Assembly: GCA_022562475.1 (NCBI GenBank)
Contig: JADFPD010000012.1
Coordinates: forward strand, 1-33,798
DNA from: Chloroflexota bacterium
GTDB lineage: Bacteria > Chloroflexota > Dehalococcoidia > Lucifugimonadales > UBA3495
Reading direction: 5' to 3'
DNA length: 33,798 bases
This document shows, one piece after another, positions 24,920-31,143 of this stretch. The number at the start of each line of letters is the position of its first letter. Within the stretch, counting starts at the first letter, position 1. A program made the position numbers and the translations under genes. Below the pieces are notes generated by a model. The model had not been told where the DNA came from and ran no database searches. It saw only the letters and a list, made by a program, of their open reading frames with translations.

Positions 24920-26569
24920 ATGAAAGACATTGCCACCAACATGCCGGACTACGAGTCCGCTTATGCGAACGAACGCCTGGAAGTGCCCGAGTATTTCAAT
25001 TTTGGGTTCGACGTGGTGGACAAGTGGGCTGAAGACCGGACCAAGCTGGCGCTGCTCTCGGTGGACCCAACCGGGGAGAACGTCCAGCACCATACATTCT
25101 GGGACCTGAAAGTCCTGTCCAACAAGTACGCCAACTCCCTTCGGGAAACCGGCATCAAGAAGGGTGACCGGGTGTTCATCATGCTGCCCCGGATCCCTGA
25201 GTGGTACGTCATCATGCTGGGGCTGATGAAACTGGGCGCCCTGCCGATGCCCGGCACAACCCTCCTAACGCCCAAGGACATCGAGTACCGGATCAACACC
25301 TCTGAGGCCGTGATGGCCATCACCGACGATGAAAACGCCGGCAAGGTCGATGAAGCGGCCGGAGGCTGCCCGACGCTGAAGCACCTGGTGGTTGTGAAGG
25401 GCGAGAAACGAGGCTGGTTGTCCTACGATGAGCAGATGGCGGCGGCGTCGACGGTCCTGGAGAATGTGGAGCGCACCCGAAGCGACGACCCGCTGTTGAT
25501 CTACTTCACTTCGGGCACCGTGGGCTATCCCAAGATGGTGCTCCACACCCAGGCTTCCTGCGCCATCGGCCACACGATCTCCGCCAAATATTGGCATGAC
25601 CTGACGGCCACCGACCTGATGTGGACGCTTTCCGACACGGGTTGGGCCAAGGCCGCCTACGGCAAGCTGTTCGGCCAATGGACCCTGGGCGCGGCCGTGA
25701 TGCAGCACGACGCCCGGGGCCGCTTTGACGCCAAACTGACGCTGAGCCTGCTGGAGAAGCACGGCGCGACCGGATTCTGCGCCCCTCCCACCGCCTACCG
25801 CATGCTGGTGCTGGAGGACCTAAGCAAGTACAACCTGGATAACCTGCGCCACTGCACCGGAGCGGGAGAGCCCCTGAATCCCGAGGTCATGAAACAGTGG
25901 GAGGACGGCACCGGCCTGGTGATCTACGACGGCTACGGCCAGACCGAGACGGTGCTGCTGGTGGGCAACTTCCGCTGCAACGAAGTCCGCCCAGGCTCCA
26001 TGGGTAAGCCGACCCCCGGTTTCACCATCGGGGTGGTGGACGATGACGGAAATGAGGTGCCTGCCGGTGAAGAGGGCCAGATCGCGGTCAAGATCAAGCC
26101 CGAGCGTCCCGTGGGGCTGTTCCAGGAATACTGGAAGGACCAGGAGGCCATGGACCGGTCTTTCGTGGGCGATTGGTACCTGACCGGCGACAAGGCCTAC
26201 AAGGACGAGGACGGCTATTACTGGTTCGTGGGCCGCACCGACGACGTGATCATCTCCGCCGGCTACCGCATCGGTCCCTTCGAGGTGGAGAGCGCGCTGA
26301 TCGAGCACCCCGCCGTGGCCGAGTCGGCCGTGGTGGCCAGTCCCGACCCAGTGCGCGGCGACATCGTCAAAGCGTTCGTTATCTTGGCCCCAGACTACGT
26401 CGCCTCAGATGAGTTGGTGCTCAGTCTGCAAGACCACGTCAAGAACGCCACCGCTCCCTACAAGTACCCCCGGCTTATTGAGTTCGTAACCGAACTGCCC
26501 AAGACCGTCAGTGGCAAGATACGCCGCGTGGAGCTACGGCAGCAGGAACTGGACAAGGCGGGCCGGTAA
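24920..26569 (+). CDS. Acyl-CoA synthetase (AMP-forming, medium-chain-like), 549 aa
   Basis: This is an ANL-superfamily ligase. The phosphate-binding loop reads YFTSGTVGYPKMVLHT (residues about 195-210), followed by YGQTETVLL, TGDKAYKDEDGYYWFVGRTDDVIISAGYRIGPFEVESAL and the C-terminal catalytic Lys533 (KTVSGKIRR). The TVGYPK variant and overall order resemble the medium-chain acyl-CoA synthetase group. It activates a carboxylic acid with ATP to an acyl-AMP and then to the CoA thioester. GGAAGGA lies just before the ATG. Its TAA stop shares its last A with the ATG of the TenA gene, so the two are tightly coupled. Confidence 0.92.
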   Translation: MKDIATNMPDYESAYANERLEVPEYFNFGFDVVDKWAEDRTKLALLSVDPTGENVQHHTFWDLKVLSNKYANSLRETGIKKGDRVFIMLPRIPEWYVIMLGLMKLGALPMPGTTLLTPKDIEYRINTSEAVMAITDDENAGKVDEAAGGCPTLKHLVVVKGEKRGWLSYDEQMAAASTVLENVERTRSDDPLLIYFTSGTVGYPKMVLHTQASCAIGHTISAKYWHDLTATDLMWTLSDTGWAKAAYGKLFGQWTLGAAVMQHDARGRFDAKLTLSLLEKHGATGFCAPPTAYRMLVLEDLSKYNLDNLRHCTGAGEPLNPEVMKQWEDGTGLVIYDGYGQTETVLLVGNFRCNEVRPGSMGKPTPGFTIGVVDDDGNEVPAGEEGQIAVKIKPERPVGLFQEYWKDQEAMDRSFVGDWYLTGDKAYKDEDGYYWFVGRTDDVIISAGYRIGPFEVESALIEHPAVAESAVVASPDPVRGDIVKAFVILAPDYVASDELVLSLQDHVKNATAPYKYPRLIEFVTELPKTVSGKIRRVELRQQELDKAGR

Positions 26570-27222
26570 TGCCCAGTTTCAGCGAGCAGCTCAGGGTCGA
26601 GGCCGAGCCGATCTGGCGGCGGATATTCGACCATCCCTTCCTCAAAGAGATCAAGGATGGGACGCTGCCGTTGGAGACCTTCCAATACTACCTAGCCCAG
26701 GACTACCTTTTCCTGGAGGGGTTTGGACGCACGGTGGCAATGGCCTTGGCCAAAGCGCCCGACTCCCAGACCTTTGAGGACTTGGCCCACCGCGTCATGA
26801 CCCCGGTGGAGCGCCCCCTGCACCACAAGCTGTTCGCCGAGGCCGGGCTGACCCTCTCCGATGCCGAGAACGCCGTTCGTTCGCCGGCTAATACCGCCTA
26901 CGTGGACCACATGTTGAAGACTGTATCGCTGCACGGCCTCGGCGCCACAGCCGCCGCCCTGTTGCCATGCCCCTGGACCTATCACCTGCTCAAGGACGAG
27001 GTGGGCCAGTCGAAGCACCCGCTCTACGGGCAATGGACAAGCTTCTACGTGCAAGGTCTTCTGGAGGACAGCGTGGCAGCCTGGCGGGGGTTCGTCGACC
27101 AGATGGCCGAGAACGCCGGTCCGGCGGAACTTGAAGCCATGCGCCGAGCCTTCATGACCAGCAGCCGCTACGAGTTCATGTTCTGGGAGGCCGCCTACAA
27201 CCGACAGGAATGGCCAGTGTGA
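26569..27222 (+). CDS. tenA: TenA-family aminopyrimidine aminohydrolase/thiaminase II, 217 aa
   Basis: The full active-site set known from Bacillus TenA is present: Asp45 (QDYLFL), Tyr111, Cys134 and Tyr138 (LLPCPWTYHLL), Tyr160 and Glu207 (FMFWEAAY). The helical length is normal. TenA hydrolyses aminomethyl-pyrimidine degradation products of thiamine, or thiamine itself, for pyrimidine salvage. Its neighbour is an acyl-CoA synthetase, not a thiamine gene, and the ATG overlaps that gene's stop, so a different substrate such as an acyl-linked pyrimidine is possible. No TPP riboswitch was noticed upstream of the operon. Confidence 0.9.
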   Translation: MPSFSEQLRVEAEPIWRRIFDHPFLKEIKDGTLPLETFQYYLAQDYLFLEGFGRTVAMALAKAPDSQTFEDLAHRVMTPVERPLHHKLFAEAGLTLSDAENAVRSPANTAYVDHMLKTVSLHGLGATAAALLPCPWTYHLLKDEVGQSKHPLYGQWTSFYVQGLLEDSVAAWRGFVDQMAENAGPAELEAMRRAFMTSSRYEFMFWEAAYNRQEWPV

Positions 27223-27304
27223 AGGCCAACCCTCTTTTAGGAATCATCAGCACCGCGTAACTGTCACCGTTGCATATTAATCGTTGGAACGGAGGCAAGG
27301 CCGT

Positions 27305-27378
27305 TGTCACCCTGAGTGAAACGAAGGGTCTGCCAAGTTGGGGTTGGCAGATTCTTCGGCTGACGCCTCAGAATGACA
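27305..27378. repeat. Dispersed palindromic repeat, family 2, copy 4
   Basis: It begins TGTCACCCTGAGTGAAACGA and ends with AGATTCTTCGGCTGACGCCT plus CAGAATGACA. This is the most compact copy; its arms are inverse complements at both ends and around GGTCTGCCAAGTT/TTGGCAGATT. It lies in the gap after tenA. Confidence 0.75.
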
Positions 27379-27496
27379 TTAATATCACGACCGGCAAGTA
27401 GCAGTGCCGATCGGCCCGGCAAAAAAGGCCGAAAGCCCCCGACAACTGTATACTTGCGGCAAGTCTCATCAAACCTAAAATGAACGGAGGCGCACC

Positions 27497-28297
27497 GTGC
27501 CCAAAGCACTGGTAAACGGGATCGACCTTTACTACGAGTCCCACGGCGACGAATCGGCCCCGGCCATAGTCTTTGCCCACGGACGCGGCGGCAACCATAT
27601 GAGCTGGTGGCAGCAGGTGGCCGCCTTCTCCGGCGAATTTCGCTGCATCACCTTCGACCACCGGGGTTGGGGCGCGTCGATTGCCGAGCAAGGTTCGCCG
27701 CTGCGGGAGAGATTCATCGAGGACCTAACCGCCCTTCTGGACCACCTGAAGATCGACAAGACATTCTTGGTCGCCCAGTCCATGGGAGGTTTTTGCTGCT
27801 TGGGGTTCGCGTTGGCCCACCCGGAGCGCACCCTGGGACTGGTCCTAGGAGACACCACCGGCGGAGTGGCCACCGAGGGCACGCTAGAGGCGCTTAAGAA
27901 CACCAACCCGCCGCCAGATGGACCGGCCCGCTCGTTGTCGGCAAGTTTCGTCCGGGAGAACCCGGCTTTGACCTTCCTCTACCAGCAGATCGGCGGACTG
28001 AACCCGCCCCGGGGCGAGGACGGAGTCATCTCCGGCTTCAGGCGAGAGGACGGCCACCAAGTCGAAGCCTTCGCCAACTGGACCATCCCCACCCTGATGA
28101 TCGTCGGCCAGGAAGACGCGATATTCCCGCCCGAGGTCATCGCCGAGGTGCAAAAAGTGATACCCGGCTCCCGAATGGAAGTGGTCCCCGGCGCGGCCCA
28201 TTCGGCCCACTTCGAACAAGCGGCCGTATTCAACAAGTTGTTGTCCGAGTTATTCGCCGGAGCGCTTTCCGGCAGCGCCGTGGCGGCTGCGGACTAA
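27497..28297 (+). CDS. Alpha/beta hydrolase, 266 aa
   Basis: This is a classical alpha/beta hydrolase with FAHGRGGNHMSWWQQ (oxyanion region), DHRGWGAS, and the nucleophile Ser95 in VAQSMGGFC. The acid is Asp207 (VGQEDAIFP) and the base His235 (GAAHSAHFE). Unlike the haloacetate-type hydrolase at 11943 it uses Ser, so esterase, lactonase or C-C hydrolase activity is expected. The start is GTG at 27497 with GGAGG six bases upstream. It is followed after 36 bases by the acetyltransferase gene. A TATACT box at about 27449 could be its -10 element. Confidence 0.92.
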   Translation: MPKALVNGIDLYYESHGDESAPAIVFAHGRGGNHMSWWQQVAAFSGEFRCITFDHRGWGASIAEQGSPLRERFIEDLTALLDHLKIDKTFLVAQSMGGFCCLGFALAHPERTLGLVLGDTTGGVATEGTLEALKNTNPPPDGPARSLSASFVRENPALTFLYQQIGGLNPPRGEDGVISGFRREDGHQVEAFANWTIPTLMIVGQEDAIFPPEVIAEVQKVIPGSRMEVVPGAAHSAHFEQAAVFNKLLSELFAGALSGSAVAAAD

Positions 28298-28333
28298 ACC
28301 CGTTTATTTGCAGGCGAAGTTGCGGAGACTCAG

Positions 28334-28930
28334 ATGCCGCCGGTGATCAGACTCGCAGAAGGGGGCGATGCCGCGCCGGTCCAGGCGATATACGCTCCCG
28401 TCGTCCGCGACACCGCCATCTCCTTCGAGTTGGAGATTCCGGACGTGCCCGAGATGCGGCGGCGCATCGTGAATGCTCTGGAAGGCCTACCCTGGCTGGT
28501 CTGTGAGAGCGATGAGCGCATCTTGGGGTACGCCTATGCCGGCCCGCACCGGGCCCGCGCCGCGTACCAGTGGTCCGTCGAGGTCTCGGTGTACGTTCAG
28601 GCCGATGCCAGGCAGATGGGTGTCGGACGGGCTCTCTACCGGTCGCTATTCGATCTCTTGACCTTGCAGGGATTCCGTAACGCGTTCGCCGGTATCACCT
28701 TGCCCAATCCGGCCAGCGTCGCGCTACACGAATCCTTGGGATTCCAACCGATCGGGGTCTACCGCGACGTGGGCCACAAGCTGGGACGTTGGCACGATGT
28801 TGGGTGGTGGCAACTGCCGTTGGGGGAAGACGACGGCCCTCCGGGACCGCCGGTCGAACTGCCAAGCGCCGCCGGGTCTCCGGCTTGGAAAGCGGCGATG
28901 GAGAGCGGGTTGGGCCTGCTGCGGTTGTAG
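28334..28930 (+). CDS. GNAT N-acetyltransferase of the phosphinothricin/methionine-sulfoximine type, 198 aa
   Basis: The order IRLAEGGDAAPVQAIYAPVVRDTAISFE, YAYAGPHRARAAYQWSVEVSVYV, the acetyl-CoA loop QMGVGRALY and LPNPASVALHESLGFQPIGVYRDVGHKLGRWHDVGWWQ is characteristic of the Pat/MddA group. These proteins transfer an acetyl group from acetyl-CoA to the amine of phosphinothricin, methionine sulfoximine or similar amino acids. Environmental homologues probably detoxify amino-acid analogues. GGAG precedes the ATG. The gene is probably cotranscribed with the preceding hydrolase and ends 20 bases before a REP-like palindrome. Confidence 0.9.
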   Translation: MPPVIRLAEGGDAAPVQAIYAPVVRDTAISFELEIPDVPEMRRRIVNALEGLPWLVCESDERILGYAYAGPHRARAAYQWSVEVSVYVQADARQMGVGRALYRSLFDLLTLQGFRNAFAGITLPNPASVALHESLGFQPIGVYRDVGHKLGRWHDVGWWQLPLGEDDGPPGPPVELPSAAGSPAWKAAMESGLGLLRL

Positions 28931-28949
28931 CCCGGTACCAATCAAAGGT

Positions 28950-28987
28950 GTAGGGGCACGGTCACGACGGTATCGGGATGCCCCTAC
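28950..28987. repeat. REP-like inverted repeat
   Basis: GTAGGGGCA and TGCCCCTAC are nine-base perfect arms around a 20-base loop that also holds CACGGT and CGGTATCG. The arms are the same as in the palindrome beside the RAYT gene (23436-23468), so this is probably a target or product of that enzyme. It lies between two convergent genes. Confidence 0.75.
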
Positions 28988-29014
28988 GTCACGCGCGATG
29001 ATTTTATCCGGTCT

Positions 29015-30112
29015 CTACGGAGAGACCGTGCCCCGGCCCCAGTTGTTGGGGATGTTGATCAGGCCGGAGTCCAGGTTGGTCACATCGCTCTGGCCGCAGA
29101 AATCCATGACCCGGCCCACCTCTTCCCGGAGCAGTTCCAGGACGTTGTGGACACCGTCTTCGCCCTCGGTGGCCAGACCCCAGTACAGGGGGCGCCCGAT
29201 GCCCACGGCCTTAACTCCGAAGGAAAGGGCTTTTAGCACGTCGCTGCCGCGGCGGACGCCGGAGTCCAGGTATATCTCGCAATTGCCGTTCACTGCGTCG
29301 ATGATCTCGGGGACCATCTCGATGGAACTCATCGTCTGGTCCAACTGCCGCCCGCCGTGGGTCGACACCAAGATGCCTTCGACGCCGCTTTCGGCGGCGA
29401 TCTTGGCGTCTTCGGCGATCCGGACACCCTTCAGCACCAGGGGTAGGGAGGTCAGGCCCCGGAGCCATTCCAGGTCGTTCCAGGTGAGGGGGTCGGCCCG
29501 CGAAACTTCCCAGCCTGGGGTGTCGTCGGTGCCGCTGATCTCGCTGCGCGACAGGCCCGTGTCCCGGAAGTTGCCCAACTCCAGGGTGCGCTCGAATTGG
29601 TTGCGCAGGTCCCGTTCTTTCGGGCTGGGCACAGGGGTGTCGATAGTCAGCACGATGGCCTTGAATCCCGCTTCCTCGGCGCGGTGCACCAGCATCTCGG
29701 TCAGGGCGGCGCCGCGGTGGTAGAGCTGGAACCAAAGCGGCCCGGTGGCGGCTTCGGCCACCTCTTCCATACTGCAGTTGGACGACGTGCTGAGCATCAT
29801 CAGGGTGTTCGACCGGCCGGCCGCCCTGGCGGTGGCGACTTCGGCGTCGGGATGGGCTATCCCATGGCTGCCGGCCGGACAGACAAATACTGGGAAGCTC
29901 AGGTCCTCCCCCAGCATGGTGGTGGAGATCTTCCGCTCCTCGATGCTGCGCATGAACCGGGGACGCAAGGTCAGTTGGTCAAAGGCGCTCCGGTTCCGTT
30001 TGGTGGTGAATTCGTCCATGGCGCCGGCGTCGATAAAGTCCCATTTGTTGTGGGCCAATGCAAGTTTGGCCCTGGCTTCATAGTCGTAAAGATTGATGGG
30101 GTCGTTCGCCAT
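29015..30112 (-). CDS. FMN-dependent alpha-hydroxy-acid oxidase/dehydrogenase, 365 aa
   Basis: This belongs to the glycolate oxidase/lactate dehydrogenase (LldD) family. It has FMN-barrel segments FPVFVCPAGSHGIAHPDAE, Tyr131 (WFQLYHRG), Lys228 (LVLKGV), the active-site base His252 and Arg255 (THGGRQLD), and the phosphate-binding IYLDSGVRRGSDVLKAL. Two positions deviate: Thr251 replaces the usual Asn of NHGGRQ, and Phe26 stands where Tyr24 of glycolate oxidase binds the substrate carboxylate. The substrate may differ from glycolate or lactate. The ATG at 30112 (MANDPINLYDY) is chosen because AGGAGG lies just before it; the track start 51 bases upstream has none. An inverted repeat lies upstream at 30170-30204. 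Confidence 0.92.
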   Translation of the reverse strand: MANDPINLYDYEARAKLALAHNKWDFIDAGAMDEFTTKRNRSAFDQLTLRPRFMRSIEERKISTTMLGEDLSFPVFVCPAGSHGIAHPDAEVATARAAGRSNTLMMLSTSSNCSMEEVAEAATGPLWFQLYHRGAALTEMLVHRAEEAGFKAIVLTIDTPVPSPKERDLRNQFERTLELGNFRDTGLSRSEISGTDDTPGWEVSRADPLTWNDLEWLRGLTSLPLVLKGVRIAEDAKIAAESGVEGILVSTHGGRQLDQTMSSIEMVPEIIDAVNGNCEIYLDSGVRRGSDVLKALSFGVKAVGIGRPLYWGLATEGEDGVHNVLELLREEVGRVMDFCGQSDVTNLDSGLINIPNNWGRGTVSP

Positions 30113-30169
30113 CCGTTCCTCCTGAAATCTCGGGCTGGAATCTTTGTTTGATGCCTTTATCAAGACATA

Positions 30170-30204
30170 GCATCACCACGCATTCAGAGATACTGTGGTG
30201 ATGC
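30170..30204. promoter_or_regulatory. Inverted repeat upstream of the hydroxy-acid oxidase
   Basis: GCATCACCAC and GTGGTGATGC are perfect 10-base arms with a 15-base spacer, 58 bases before the oxidase ATG. It lies in the divergent region and could be an operator or a hairpin in the leader. The TGGTGATG core is not a motif I can assign. Confidence 0.5.
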
Positions 30205-30273
30205 CAAAATCGAACTTACTCTAACGCGGACCGGCGTTGGTGGCAAGTGTAGGGAAAAGACACGATTACCCCT

Positions 30274-30302
30274 TTGACTATCGAAGTCGACTGCAATATG
30301 CT
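30274..30302 (+). promoter_or_regulatory. Promoter of the two-gene QueC/nuclease unit
   Basis: TTGACT and TATGCT are separated by 17 bases, matching sigma-70 boxes at five and four of six positions. The -10 box ends 62 bases before the TTG start at 30365. A palindrome, ATCTCA-GAA-TGAGAT at 30318-30332, lies between promoter and gene and could bind a regulator; it also resembles the end of a family 2 repeat. Confidence 0.5.
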
Positions 30303-30364
30303 TCGGGAATCCTTACCATCTCAGAATGAGATTATTACCTTTAAAAACGTAGAGGATTTCTATA

Positions 30365-31141
30365 TTGGGACATGAAAGAATCGGTGTCCTTCCCCAGACG
30401 AAAGCTTGGCGTGATGTCATCGATGGAATTTCATCGGCGATCAACCTAGAAATCGGGACGCAGGAATTGGCATGGGCTACTTTAGAAAACGTCCGAAATC
30501 AATTCCGAAGAATTCACGAGGATCCCGGAGTGGCGGCCGCTTTTAAATTTCTTTTGGAGCTTTCTAGGTCATCGTTGCCTAATCCATCGGTTCGGGGTGC
30601 GGACACACCTGAGATTGAACTGGCATCGAATCCGTCGATTTTACGCATCGTGATATCGCTCCGGGCTTGGGTTGACGAACACCGGGTTTCAACGGAATAT
30701 GCCGACCTCGCCAAAAAGGCAGCAGCTGACGTAATAACTGCGTGGTCTAACCAACAATCTCAACAACCGTCGCTGTTCAGTGGGGCTATAGACTCTCAAG
30801 AAATTTGGAGACGCGCTGCCAACGGATCGGGTTTCTGCGAGGTATCCAGGTTATTCTTTGCCAGGTTCACAGAGCGCTATTTAAACTATTTCTTAGACCG
30901 GGCTGCCTCAGCCGTCTTGCCTAGTGCGTCAGAACGAGACCAATTTGCAGCGAAGGTACATGAACACCTTGATGACATATCAAAGTACGCTTTCGAAACA
31001 TCTAGAATCACTCAATCATTTGCTGCAGGATGGTTCAACCTTTATGCCTTGGAGCGAGCGCCTTCAAACCAAGAGCTGACATCGTTTCTCTCGATAGCTT
31101 TCGGAAAGATTCGCGATGAGCTATCTCGGGAGGCACGCTGA
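30365..31141 (+). CDS. Unknown protein paired with a QueC-nuclease fusion, 258 aa
   Basis: I do not recognise the family. The sequence is mainly helical, without membrane segments, signal peptide or an obvious catalytic motif; residues about 88-105 (PSILRIVISLRAWVDEHR) and 160-190 look amphipathic. The start is a TTG with AGAGG nine bases upstream, reading Met-Gly-His-Glu. After Met removal the N-terminus would be Gly. In Qat and type IV CBASS defence, QueC-like enzymes attach a deazaguanine to the N-terminus of a partner, so this protein may be such a partner (compare QatB); that is inference. It is AT-richer than neighbouring metabolic genes. The next gene starts two bases after its stop. 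Confidence 0.75.
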   Translation: MGHERIGVLPQTKAWRDVIDGISSAINLEIGTQELAWATLENVRNQFRRIHEDPGVAAAFKFLLELSRSSLPNPSVRGADTPEIELASNPSILRIVISLRAWVDEHRVSTEYADLAKKAAADVITAWSNQQSQQPSLFSGAIDSQEIWRRAANGSGFCEVSRLFFARFTERYLNYFLDRAASAVLPSASERDQFAAKVHEHLDDISKYAFETSRITQSFAAGWFNLYALERAPSNQELTSFLSIAFGKIRDELSREAR

Positions 31142-31143
31142 TC

